From Sphingobacteriaceae bacterium (GTDB taxonomy: Bacteria > Bacteroidota > Bacteroidia > B-17B0 > Aurantibacillaceae), in NCBI GenBank assembly GCA_016715905.1, contig JADJXI010000017.1, forward strand, positions 124,001 to 188,000: a stretch of 64,000 nt of DNA. The letters run 5' to 3'. The notes under the pieces were generated by a model. The model worked only from the letters and a program-made list of their open reading frames with translations. It was not told the origin of the DNA and ran no database searches. Position 1 is the stretch's first letter, and each line of letters opens with the position of its first letter. This document shows positions 1-9,300 of the stretch, piece after piece. The translations under genes were made by a program, and so were the position numbers.

Positions 1-191
1 ATGCTCATTAATCTGCCGGCAATAGAAATATCTTTGTAATTTAATTTATCTCTTTCGTAATTTTCTTTAATATCCGCGGCATTAGCATTCACCTTAAATT
101 CCTCGGCGGGGTAAGCATCAATACCCATGGCGGTTAATTCTTTTAGTTTAGACCTTCTAAGTTCTTCTTGTTCGCTTAATTGAATTGACAT
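1..191 (-). CDS. lysS: lysine--tRNA ligase, N-terminal part (runs off the window)
   Basis: Only the first 63 codons are present; the gene runs off the left edge. The translation starts MSIQLSEQEELRRSKL and continues through GIDAYPAEEF, the usual opening of class II bacterial lysyl-tRNA synthetase just before its OB-fold anticodon-binding domain. The enzyme charges tRNA-Lys with lysine in the cytoplasm. The ATG at 191 is followed by an uninterrupted frame to position 1, and no catalytic motif is inside the window. Transcription runs away from the rest of the window. Identification rests on the N-terminal signature alone. Confidence 0.85.
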   Translation of the reverse strand, partial: MSIQLSEQEELRRSKLKELTAMGIDAYPAEEFKVNANAADIKENYERDKLNYKDISIAGRLMS

Positions 192-286
192 TTTTTTTTA
201 ATTGAGGATTTAAAATTACAATTTTAATGGAAATGAAGGGTAAGAGTTGAAAAAACAGGGGATTTGTTTAAACAATCATTGGCGTG

Positions 287-1414
287 TTATTTCTTATTGA
301 TCAACTCATTGGTTTTTAAAAGCAAATCCATAAACAAAATTTTAGGATTGGCGTTTCTTTCAATATAGTAATAATTGCTGTTAAATTCCTCTACCAATTG
401 CTCGTAGTTTTTTTGATTGATAAAGGGGGCAAATTTTTCGAGAAATTGTTTTTCCTGACCACTGATGCGTACTAAAGACTGATCTCCGAAATTGAACATG
501 AGGCTGTCTCTGAATATTTCAAGCGCATACTGAATGAACTGCTTTTGTTTTTCTCTTCCAATTTTTGCATTCACTTCAATCCAATCCAAAGCTTTGGCTG
601 CATCAAAGCGTAAAGCCAGGCGCATAAATTCCTGAAAATTGGATAAAAAAGATACATTTTCATCTTGATGTTGCAAGAGGGCTATGGCCTCACCAAAATT
701 ACCATTGGCTAATAAGGCAATTTGCTGCGCAATTTCTTGTGTGCTATTATATCGTTGCCTTAGTCCATTTGCAATTTCCTCATCGGTACAACTGTAAAAA
801 GGAATTTGTTGAACACGAGATAAAATAGTTGGTAAAAGTTGCTCAGGCGCCGAACTGGTTAGAATAAATATTGTTTTTTCAGAAGGTTCTTCCAGCACTT
901 TTAATAATTTATTGGCACACTCGGCATTCATTTTTTCACTTAACCAGATTAATGCAATTTTATACTTGCCTTCATAACTGGTGAAACTCAGTTTCCGTAA
1001 AATATTAGCCGATTCTTCTGCCGGAATAACCGGTTGCTTGTTTTCTGATTTAATTTCATTAAACCAATCATTTAAATTTAAATAAGGTTGGTGCAACACC
1101 GAATCGCGAAAATCTGCCAGTAAATCATCGCAAGATTTTATTCCTTCGGTTTTTGAAAGATAAATCGGAAAAGACAAATGTAAATCGGGGTGAGCCAACT
1201 TACTTACTTTTTGACAAGAAGGACAAGTGCCACATGAATCATTTGCTTGTTGATTGGAGCAAAGTAAATACTGGGCAAAGGCAATGGCTGCCGGCAATTC
1301 ACCACTACCTTGCTTACCGGTTAACATTAAGGCGTGCGGAACCCTACCCTCCCTCACCATATTTATTAAGCGAGTTTTTGCTTCCTGTTGACCTATAATA
1401 TCTTTAAAAAACAT
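287..1414 (-). CDS. holB: DNA polymerase III delta' subunit (clamp-loader ATPase-like)
   Basis: 375 residues resembling the delta' subunit of the DNA polymerase III clamp loader, which with gamma/tau and delta opens the beta clamp and loads it on primed DNA. The N-terminus (DIIGQQEAKTRLINMVREGR) is typical of clamp-loader AAA+ domains. The P-loop reads GKQGSGEL, without the Lys-Thr pair, as expected for the non-ATP-hydrolysing delta'. A CGTCPSC cluster near residues 61-67 is the zinc module, and LPTILSRVQQI carries the sensor-1 SRx motif. The start codon overlaps the stop of pth (TAATG at 1416-1412), so the two are probably translationally coupled. A shortened DnaX paralogue is the main alternative and is less likely. 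Confidence 0.85.
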   Translation of the reverse strand: MFFKDIIGQQEAKTRLINMVREGRVPHALMLTGKQGSGELPAAIAFAQYLLCSNQQANDSCGTCPSCQKVSKLAHPDLHLSFPIYLSKTEGIKSCDDLLADFRDSVLHQPYLNLNDWFNEIKSENKQPVIPAEESANILRKLSFTSYEGKYKIALIWLSEKMNAECANKLLKVLEEPSEKTIFILTSSAPEQLLPTILSRVQQIPFYSCTDEEIANGLRQRYNSTQEIAQQIALLANGNFGEAIALLQHQDENVSFLSNFQEFMRLALRFDAAKALDWIEVNAKIGREKQKQFIQYALEIFRDSLMFNFGDQSLVRISGQEKQFLEKFAPFINQKNYEQLVEEFNSNYYYIERNANPKILFMDLLLKTNELINKK

Positions 1415-1980
1415 TATTTCACGTTATAAATATTCATACTTCTCTGCAAACCAATAAAGGCAAAATCCTTTACTGCGTCAGCCGCAATTTTTATTCTTTC
1501 ATCCAGTGTTTTTAATTCTTCTTTTCCCCACTTCCCTAAAACATAATCTACTTGCCCGCCTTTGCCAAATTCGTTGGCAATCCCAAATCGAAGTCGGGGA
1601 TACGCTGTTGTATTTAATGTTTCCTGAATATTTTTTAAACCGTTATGACCCCCGTCGCTTCCTTTAGGACCGATTCTTATTTTTCCAAATGGCAAGGCTA
1701 ACTCATCAACCAAAACCAACATGTTTTCTGTTTTAATTTTTTCTTCCTGGAGCCAGTAATTAACCGCTTTACCACTTAAATTCATAAAAGTTGTAGGTTT
1801 AATTAGCATCAAGGTTTTACCTTTATGTTTAACTAAAGCCACATCTGCTAATCGCTCCGAATTAAATTTAACTTTAGCCTCATTAGCAATTTGATCAGCA
1901 ATTTTAAAACCAATATTATGACGGGTTTCGGCGTATTCTTCGCCAATGTTTCCCAGACCGACTATTAAGAATTTGCTCAT
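1414..1980 (-). CDS. pth: peptidyl-tRNA hydrolase
   Basis: 188 residues, normal for bacterial Pth, which cleaves peptidyl-tRNAs that drop off ribosomes and so recycles tRNA. Family motifs are present in order: GLGNIGEEYAETRHNIGF with the catalytic His near residue 21, FMNLSGKAV near 65, LVDELALPFGKIR with the catalytic Asp near 92, and GGHNGLKNI near 111. PRLRFGIA follows. The last base of its stop codon is the first base of the holB start, and the ATG at 1980 lies directly before the N-terminal strand. Nothing about the sequence is unusual. Confidence 0.95.
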   Translation of the reverse strand: MSKFLIVGLGNIGEEYAETRHNIGFKIADQIANEAKVKFNSERLADVALVKHKGKTLMLIKPTTFMNLSGKAVNYWLQEEKIKTENMLVLVDELALPFGKIRIGPKGSDGGHNGLKNIQETLNTTAYPRLRFGIANEFGKGGQVDYVLGKWGKEELKTLDERIKIAADAVKDFAFIGLQRSMNIYNVK

Positions 1981-2011
1981 CTAAATCAGCCCTTAAGTTA
2001 TAAAAAGAAAA

Positions 2012-2449
2012 TTAAAGCGCAGGCTCAAAACCGTGCTTGATATTGTATCGAACAGAATCCCAGTATTCTTTTGTGTAATCTACAAATATTTCTTCGCCGG
2101 CTTCAATGTTTCGGGTAGCCACAATAAAGCACTTATTATTATGCACTTCGTAAACACAATTATTTCTCAATCCCTTTACCCGAACAAGACCCGAAGCATC
2201 GTTAGCGTATCTGGCAATATGTTTCGGTGTAGGATAAGCATCAATGCAATGTTTGTTATTTACGAAAAATAAATACCCATCGCGGTTTTCTTTAACGCGA
2301 ATGCTATATTCTTTCCAATTAATAATTTCACCTTTGTATTCGATTACGGCCTCGCCTTTTTTAATGGCTTGTTTAGTAAATAATCCTTTTCCGGCTTTAG
2401 GCAAACGAGATCTTTTAACTTGAAGTTGACTTTTTGGGAGAGTTTTCAT
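2012..2449 (-). CDS. small SET-domain protein (putative protein-lysine methyltransferase)
   Basis: About 145 residues containing little more than a SET domain: SRLPKAGKGLFTKQAIKKGE, then YANDASGLVRVKG, the NNC segment of the knot, and GEEIFVDYTKEYW near the end. SET domains transfer methyl groups from S-adenosylmethionine to lysine side chains. Free-standing bacterial SET proteins of this size are known, but their substrates are mostly unknown. I chose the ATG at 2449; an in-frame ATG at 2491 would add 14 residues, but a TATTTTTG promoter-like element lies between the two. No post-SET zinc cluster is seen. The gene stands alone between pth and the ABC transporter genes. Confidence 0.8.
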   Translation of the reverse strand: MKTLPKSQLQVKRSRLPKAGKGLFTKQAIKKGEAVIEYKGEIINWKEYSIRVKENRDGYLFFVNNKHCIDAYPTPKHIARYANDASGLVRVKGLRNNCVYEVHNNKCFIVATRNIEAGEEIFVDYTKEYWDSVRYNIKHGFEPAL

Positions 2450-2499
2450 AATAGCGATGCAAAAATAAAAATATTTCACACGCAACAACAATTTATTTT

Positions 2500-3240
2500 T
2501 CAGATATACCCACCGGATACTTCTTTAAAATATTTGTGATTCATCGCTTCATTCACCGGAATTAGCTGTGCCGTTGAATTATGGAGTATTAAAACGTTTG
2601 TGCAATACTTTAAAATCAGATCAAGTTCATGCGAACTAAATAAAATACACTTTTGTTGAATTACACATAAATCCCGTAAATGTTTAAATAAATCGTGTTT
2701 GGCACCATAATCCAAAAAAGCGGCCGGTTCATCTAAAAGCATAATTGATGTTTGTTGGGCCATGCAACGGGCTATCATGGTTTTTTGATATAGTCCATCG
2801 CTTAATTCTTCCAACAATTTACTTTTATGTTCTTCCAATCCCAAATGCTTAACACAATTATCAACAATTTCATTATCGGTACCGGTTAATTTCCCAAACA
2901 TATTCGTAAATGGAATTCTTCCCATTCGCACAACATCTAAACAAGTTAAATTAAATCCGGAATTACGTTCAGTTAATACAACAGACACTAATTTAGATCT
3001 TTCATTTACATCTAATGAATAAATATTTTGACTATAAACTTCTACCTCTCCGGTTAATGCCTTATGTAATCCGCAAACACTTTTAATAAATGTGCTTTTA
3101 CCACTACCATTTAAGCCAATAATTCCGGTAAGCTCACCCTTATTCAAAATTAGATTAACATCCTTTAAAACAAAATAATCTGAGCGAGATCGATAACCAA
3201 AACCCGCCTGTTTTATTGATATGACACTTTCATTTTTCAT
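2500..3240 (-). CDS. ABC transporter ATP-binding protein (iron-siderophore/heme/B12 type)
   Basis: 246 residues, the nucleotide-binding subunit of a FecE/BtuD-type importer. Walker A is GLNGSGKST (about residues 43-51), Walker B is IMLLDEPAAFLDYG, and the switch His is in LFSSHELD. The ABC signature is degenerate: LSDGLYQK in place of LSGGQ, so its middle residues differ from consensus. It starts immediately after the permease stop (permease ends at 3241, this gene starts at 3240). The substrate cannot be read from the sequence; iron chelates, heme or cobalamin are the options. Confidence 0.88.
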   Translation of the reverse strand: MKNESVISIKQAGFGYRSRSDYFVLKDVNLILNKGELTGIIGLNGSGKSTFIKSVCGLHKALTGEVEVYSQNIYSLDVNERSKLVSVVLTERNSGFNLTCLDVVRMGRIPFTNMFGKLTGTDNEIVDNCVKHLGLEEHKSKLLEELSDGLYQKTMIARCMAQQTSIMLLDEPAAFLDYGAKHDLFKHLRDLCVIQQKCILFSSHELDLILKYCTNVLILHNSTAQLIPVNEAMNHKYFKEVSGGYI

Positions 3241-4203
3241 CTAAATATTTTTACTTTTTAATAATAAATAAATAACAAAAGGAGCTCCTAAGAGTGTGGT
3301 TATCATATTTATTGGAAATGTAAAATCGGGGAATAAATGACAAATGACATCAGAAAATAAAACAAGCGTTGCCCCAATAATAATTGAAGCCGAAATTTGA
3401 ATACTTTGGTTAGCTGTTTTAAAAACAATTCTTGCTATTAATGGAACAGAAATCCCTACAAAGGCTATTGGACCGCAAAAAGCTGTAGTTATTCCGGTAA
3501 GCGCAGAGGAAATAAATATAAGTCCGAATCGTTTTTTTGCATAATTAATTCCGGAGGCAACCGTATAATTTTGTCCCATTAAAAAAGCTTGCAAAGGTTT
3601 TGCATATAAAAAAACACTAAATATGAAAAAGGAACTTAGGGAAAAAAACAAAATGGAATCGAGCAAAGTTGTATCCGATAAAGAACCCAGGCTCCACATC
3701 ACAAAACTTTTAAGTTCTCCCGGATTTGCAAAATAAGACAATCCGCCTTGAAAGGCACCGCAAAAATGTGCAATCATAATTCCGATTAATAATAAAATTA
3801 CATTTCGATTTATTTTTTTTGCGAGTATTAATATAACCAGCATAATGGCTAAACTCCCTAAAACAGAAGCAAGAAGAATAATACTTTTACTACCAATTTG
3901 ACTTTGTACCAAACCAAAAGCGGTTCCTCCCATGGTAATCAAAGCAACTGCTAATGAAGCGCCTGAACTTATTCCTAGCACATAAGGTCCGGCTAAAGGA
4001 TTTCGAAAAATGATTTGAAGAATTAAACCTGCAACAGCAAGTGAAGCACCGGCAGCAAATGCGGTAATGGATTTAGGTAATCGTATAGCATAAAAAATAT
4101 ATTCATTTAATTCTGCCGTGCCCCCAAAAAATAAACTTAGCCCAATTGTTAAGAAGAGAGCGGCCACTATAATTATATATTTTACAAGAATCCCTTCTTT
4201 CAT
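3241..4203 (-). CDS. FecCD/BtuC-family ABC importer permease
   Basis: 320 residues, almost entirely hydrophobic with about nine to ten membrane segments. The family pattern is clear: IRLPKSITAFAAGASLAVAG near residues 41-60, then FRNPLAGPYVLGISSGASLA and later FVGISVPLIAR. It forms the membrane channel of a type II importer for siderophores, heme or cobalamin. The ATG overlaps the stop of the upstream binding-protein gene by four bases (ATGA), and its own stop abuts the ATPase start, giving a compact importer operon. Confidence 0.92.
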   Translation of the reverse strand: MKEGILVKYIIIVAALFLTIGLSLFFGGTAELNEYIFYAIRLPKSITAFAAGASLAVAGLILQIIFRNPLAGPYVLGISSGASLAVALITMGGTAFGLVQSQIGSKSIILLASVLGSLAIMLVILILAKKINRNVILLLIGIMIAHFCGAFQGGLSYFANPGELKSFVMWSLGSLSDTTLLDSILFFSLSSFFIFSVFLYAKPLQAFLMGQNYTVASGINYAKKRFGLIFISSALTGITTAFCGPIAFVGISVPLIARIVFKTANQSIQISASIIIGATLVLFSDVICHLFPDFTFPINMITTLLGAPFVIYLLLKSKNI

Positions 4204-5357
4204 TCCGGTACTTTTTTATAATAATTTAATTCTGCCTGTATTGAATCTTGTAAAGCAGGATGAAATATTTGAATTAAATCGCTTAATATTTTATCCGGAT
4301 AAACTATTCCACTTTCCCAGTAATCGCTATAACCTGATGAATTGAGGTGTAAAGTATTATTAAATAAATTACTTTTTTGGAAAGCTTTAAAATCGGCGTA
4401 TCTTTTATCTTGATTTATTAAATCTTTTTTAGTTTGAATAAATGCCAGGTTTATCCAAAAATCAGCTTGTTGAGATTTAGATATTACTTCTTCAAATCCC
4501 AAAGGTAAACTACCCGATTTCTCATTCTCACTCCAGGCGTACTTAGCCCCTGCGTCCTGAAGCAATGTAGCCATACCGCTTTTTCCGCCCGGCACATACC
4601 ATAATTCTCCCGTTTTAACTTCAGTTAATACTAAGGGCTTATTTTGTTGCTGTGATGCAATATTTTTATAGGCTAAATATTTTTCTTCCGTTTTTTGAAA
4701 AATAGAATCGGCCAAATGCTCAGCGTTTGTAAAGAAGGCAAAAAACTTAATCCATTCTGCTCTGGCCAGTGGGTGTTTTTCTAAATGATCAAAAACAAAT
4801 ACCTGCTCAATTTCCAAATTACGCAGTTTGGAATCAAATTCAGGTTTTTGCATGCCAAAATCAAATACAATTTGCGGTTTTAATTGAATGGTTTTTTCTA
4901 AATCCAGTTTTGGTCCTTTAGCCAATTCGGTTAATTCGCCTTGCTTGTATTTGTAAATAATATCTGGATTATTGTAATAATCAATATTTTCAATGCCAAC
5001 TAATTTATCAATTTGGTTCAATTCGGTAAGCATTAAGCTATATACACAACTTAATGAAACAATTTTTTGAAGTGGTGAATTAAAAATATAATTATTTTTT
5101 TTGGTATTTAGTCGGCAACTGCTGTCTTTTAATAAATAGTATACCCCAATTGTATCTTCTCTGCTTTCATCATCATACACATAAACTACTTTTAGAAATT
5201 TGTTTTCGGCAAATGAAAAAAGTTTCGCGTATTTAAGCTGATTAGAGTTTAAAAGATTTACCGTACAAGCCTTTGTCTCTTGACTGTTTTTTAGCTCATT
5301 ATTACAAGCATAAAATAAAACGCATACAAAGGCCGAGTATTTTAAATATTTATGCAT
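4200..5357 (-). CDS. lipoprotein substrate-binding protein of the FecCD-type importer
   Basis: 385 residues with a lipoprotein signal (VCVLFYAC, lipidated Cys at residue 18) and a periplasmic-binding (BtuF/FepB-like) fold. QKIVSLSCVYSLMLTELNQI is the typical first strand, followed by VGIENIDYYNNPDI, LEKTIQLKPQIVFDFG and a long helix linking the two lobes. It should capture a metal chelate, heme or corrinoid in the periplasm and hand it to the permease. It overlaps the kinase gene upstream by 8 nt and the permease gene downstream by 4 nt. About 90 residues between the lipobox and the first recognisable strand look family-specific. Confidence 0.85.
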   Translation of the reverse strand: MHKYLKYSAFVCVLFYACNNELKNSQETKACTVNLLNSNQLKYAKLFSFAENKFLKVVYVYDDESREDTIGVYYLLKDSSCRLNTKKNNYIFNSPLQKIVSLSCVYSLMLTELNQIDKLVGIENIDYYNNPDIIYKYKQGELTELAKGPKLDLEKTIQLKPQIVFDFGMQKPEFDSKLRNLEIEQVFVFDHLEKHPLARAEWIKFFAFFTNAEHLADSIFQKTEEKYLAYKNIASQQQNKPLVLTEVKTGELWYVPGGKSGMATLLQDAGAKYAWSENEKSGSLPLGFEEVISKSQQADFWINLAFIQTKKDLINQDKRYADFKAFQKSNLFNNTLHLNSSGYSDYWESGIVYPDKILSDLIQIFHPALQDSIQAELNYYKKVPE

Positions 5358-6321
5358 TCAATTGTATTTCAAAAATACTTCCCTTGGGCTTATTATCCAT
5401 AATTTGAATAATACCATTGTGATTTTGAACTATAAATTTGGTAATATAAAGACCTAAACCTGTTCCCTTGCTTTCTCGTGTTTCTTCATTTCCGCTTCTG
5501 TAAAACCGATCAAATACTTTTTTCTTTTCTTCATCACTAATTCCGATACCGTTATCCTTAATTTGTAAAATCACGTTTTCTTTTTCTTTCTTTAAAACAA
5601 ACTGAATGTTTATTTGTTCTTTCGAATATTTTATGGCATTACTGATTAGATTAATCAGAACAGAAGGAAAAGCCTGTTTATCTACCTCAACAAAAATATC
5701 CTTTTGCAAATCAAACTTTAATTCACCTCTATTTATTTCTTTACCAAAATATCGAATGCAAACTTCAACTATTAATTCACTTAAATTAATCTTTTCAGGT
5801 TTAAAAGTAAACAGGCCTGAATCGAGTTGATTGGCGAATAATAAATTTTCAATTAATGAATTCAATCGATCGGTTTCGTTTAAGGCACTTCGGATTAAGT
5901 CCTTTTGTTGCTCAATTTCTAACTGGTGTTTTAATAGAGTTTGAAGTTGAAGTTTAGTTGCCGCCAACGGTGTTTTAAATTCATGTGTAACGCTTAAGAA
6001 AAAATTTCTTTGCTGAAAAGCGAGCTGTTGTTCTTTATCTACCGCTTGTTTGATTTTATAAACCCCAATAAGCAAAAGAAGTAAAAAAACCGTGCCTTCA
6101 CCTACTATCATAATAATCTGCTTGTTTTTCTTAGCATGTAATTGCGTTAATTCAGTTTTTATCTGATCGCTATTGGTTGTTGAAAGCTCAATTAATTTTT
6201 GTTTAAGGTCGGTGATTTCATTTGTTTTTCTGACAAACATAATTTCCCATGCCATAAATTGAAGGATGATATATCCAAAAACAACAATCAAAATGATTAT
6301 ATAGCGTTTATTCTTATTCAC
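5350..6321 (-). CDS. two-transmembrane sensor histidine kinase
   Basis: 323 residues. There is one membrane segment at about 8-28, a short charged, probably coiled sensor loop (about 31-68), and a second segment at about 69-88. These lead into a HisKA domain with the phospho-acceptor His112 in SVTHEFKTPLAA. The ATPase domain has an N box (LINLISNAIKYSKE), a G1 box (DNGIGIS), an F box (FDRFYRSG) and a G2 box (GTGLGLYI), so the kinase looks active. No response regulator is adjacent; the nearest OmpR-type regulator is 16 kb away. It overlaps mfd upstream and the binding-protein gene downstream by 8 nt each, so it may be co-expressed with the importer. Confidence 0.92.
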   Translation of the reverse strand: MNKNKRYIIILIVVFGYIILQFMAWEIMFVRKTNEITDLKQKLIELSTTNSDQIKTELTQLHAKKNKQIIMIVGEGTVFLLLLLIGVYKIKQAVDKEQQLAFQQRNFFLSVTHEFKTPLAATKLQLQTLLKHQLEIEQQKDLIRSALNETDRLNSLIENLLFANQLDSGLFTFKPEKINLSELIVEVCIRYFGKEINRGELKFDLQKDIFVEVDKQAFPSVLINLISNAIKYSKEQINIQFVLKKEKENVILQIKDNGIGISDEEKKKVFDRFYRSGNEETRESKGTGLGLYITKFIVQNHNGIIQIMDNKPKGSIFEIQLNA

Positions 6322-9300
6322 TTTTAAATTCTAATGAAGTTAATTCGGAAATTCTGTCTAATATTTCAATTGTTCTTTTCACCGAAGATACATCTTCTAT
6401 GATTAACCATAAACGATTATTTTGTTCTTTAACTTTACAAAGTGACGGGTTCTTTTGTGCAAATTGCAGGGCCGCGGTAAAGATTGGCGTATTAAAATAC
6501 TCGCTATTTTGTTTACTTAAAAAATACGTGAGCATTTTATTGTTTTTCAAAACTACTTTTTCAAATCCTAGCTTCATGGCCAACCAACGTATTCGAACCA
6601 CATTAATTAATTCTTTGGTTTCCGGAGGAATGGGTCCAAACCTATCTCGAATTGAAGTTTCAAATTGCAACAAATCTTGCTCATTCATAATATTATCCAG
6701 TTCTCGGTACAACACCAATCTTTCGGTTGTACTTGAAACATAAGCATCCGGAATAAGTAATTGAAAATCTGTTTCAATAATTGTTTCCTTTACAAATTGG
6801 CGAGAGAATACTCCGGTATTATTCGTATTATCAGCTTCAGCAATTTCTTTAAACCAGTTTTCTTCCTTTAATTCTTCTATTGCCTCATTCAATACTTTCA
6901 TGTATGTATCGAATCCCATTTCATTTATAAATCCGCTTTGTTCTCCGCCCAATAAATTTCCGGCACCGCGTATATCTAAATCGCGCATGGCTATTTGAAA
7001 ACCGCTTCCTAAATCAGAAAAATCAACAATAGCCTTCAATCTTTTTCGGGCTTCGTCGGTTAATACCAATTGTGAAGGAGCCAATAAATAACAATAGGCT
7101 TTTTTATTACTTCTTCCTACTCGTCCTCGCATCTGATGCAAATCGCTTAATCCGAAGTTTTGGGCATCATTAATAATAATGGTATTTGCATTACTGATAT
7201 CTAATCCGCTTTCAATAATGGTGGTAGCCACAAGCACATCATAATCGCCCTCCATAAAACCAAGCATAACTTCTTCCAAGTCTTCGCCTTTCATTTGTCC
7301 ATGTCCGGTTACTACTTTTGCTTTTGGTACAAGCCGGCGAATGGTTCCTGCTATTACATCCAGATTTTGAATATTATTGTTTACGAAAAATACTTGGCCT
7401 CCCCGATTTAACTCGTAAGAAATGGCATCTCTAATTAATTCTTCATCAAATGAATGTAATTCGGTTTGAACAGGATAACGGTTCGCGGGTGGTGTTGAAA
7501 TAACAGAAAGATCTCGCGCACCCATTAAACTAAACTGAAGTGTTCGCGGAATTGGCGTTGCCGTAAGAGTAAGTGTATCAATATTTGTTTTGAGTGTCTT
7601 TAATTTATCTTTTACACCTACGCCAAACTTTTGTTCCTCATCAATAATTAATAAACCTAAATCTTTAAATTTTATTTGTTTGGCGGCCAGTTTATGTGTT
7701 CCAATTATAATATCGATTTTGCCTTCTTGTAATTTCTTGAATATCTCAGTTTGTTGTTTAGCTGTTTTAAATCGACTGATGTACTCTACGTTTGCCGGCA
7801 AATTGGCTAAACGATCGCTAAATGTTTTGTAATGTTGATAGGCTAAAATGGTTGTTGGCACAAGAACTGCAACTTGTTTACTATCGCATACAGCTTTAAA
7901 GGCTGCCCGAATAGCAATTTCCGTTTTACCGAACCCTACATCTCCACAAATTAACCGATCCATTGGATTTGGTTTCTCCATATCTTTTTTTACTTCAGCT
8001 GAAACTTTTATTTGGTCGGGTGTATCTTCAAATAAAAAAGAGGCTTCCAGTTCGTGTTGTAAGTAATTATCGTGGGGAAATGCATGTCCGGGACGGGTTT
8101 TACGTTCGGCATATAATTTGATAAGATCAAATGCAATGGCTTTTACATTTTTCTTTGTCTTTTGTTTTAGTGCTGCCCAAGCGGCGCTGCCCAGTTTATT
8201 AATTTTGGGCACGGTGCCTTCTTTGCCACTGTATTTACTGATGCGGTGTAAAGAATGAATATTTACATATAAGGTGTCATTATCTTTAAAAAGTAACTTA
8301 ACATTTTCCTGTGTTTTTCCATTAATATTTAATTTTTGAAGGCCTGCAAATCTTCCGATACCATGATCAATGTGTGTAACATAATCACCGGGTTGTAATA
8401 ACAAAAGTTCTTTTAAGGTGAAAGCTTCGGCATTTTTATTTTTTGATTCTCGGAGTTTAAATCGATGGTATCTATCAAAGACTTCATGATCGGTGTAAAC
8501 GGCAATTTTCAAGTGATGATCAATAAATCCTTGATGAATATTGAGTGGAACTTGTAAAATAATTGAATCTGCAGTTCGATGCTCTTTGGCCAGCAAATCA
8601 TTAAAGATGCTGTTTAAGCGCTCAGCCTGTCGGTTGTTATGCGTAGTAAAATAATTGGTATAGCCCTTCGATTTATTTTCTTTCAGATTTTGCAGCAGCA
8701 AATCAAAGTTTTTGTGAAAAGAAGGTTGTGGTTGCTGATTAAAAATTAAGACTTGTTCATTACTATTTTCAGCGATTCCATAAACAATTTTTCGAAATTT
8801 TTCCAGGTCGTTTTGCAATTCTGCAGCATTTGCTATGAGTTCATTCGGAGGCAATTGTTGTATTTCGCCTGTATGTGATTGAAATATTTTTTGCGCGCTT
8901 GAATACTTATCTTCACAAACTTCTAAAAGCAATTTTTCATTTTCAATAAATAACAAACAATTTTCAGCGTTAAAATAATTTAAGGCAGTTACCCGATGTT
9001 CAGCAAACGAATCGTTTGAAAGGTTAGGTATTATAGTTATAAAATTAAAAGTTGCGTTTGAAAGCTGAGATACGGGATCAAAAGTTTTAATGGCTTCTAT
9101 TTCGTTACCGAAAAGCTCAATACGGTATGGATATTCATTGGCAAAAGAAAAAATATCAATAATTCCACCCCGTACACTATATTGGCCGGGTTCAAAAACA
9201 AAATCTACGTGATTAAATTTAGATTCCATTAAAAATTCACTGATAAAATCAGGCGATAATTTTTCTCCAATTTTAACTTCAAGCGTGTTTTCTTTTAAGC

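Noticed and set aside
2450..2491. Upstream in-frame ATG that would lengthen the SET protein by 14 residues
   Set aside because: The added residues are hydrophobic and unlike the family, and a TATTTTTG promoter-like element lies within the added part.
4200..6321. Cobalamin riboswitch for the FecCD-type importer
   Set aside because: There is no leader: the binding-protein gene overlaps the kinase gene, which overlaps mfd.
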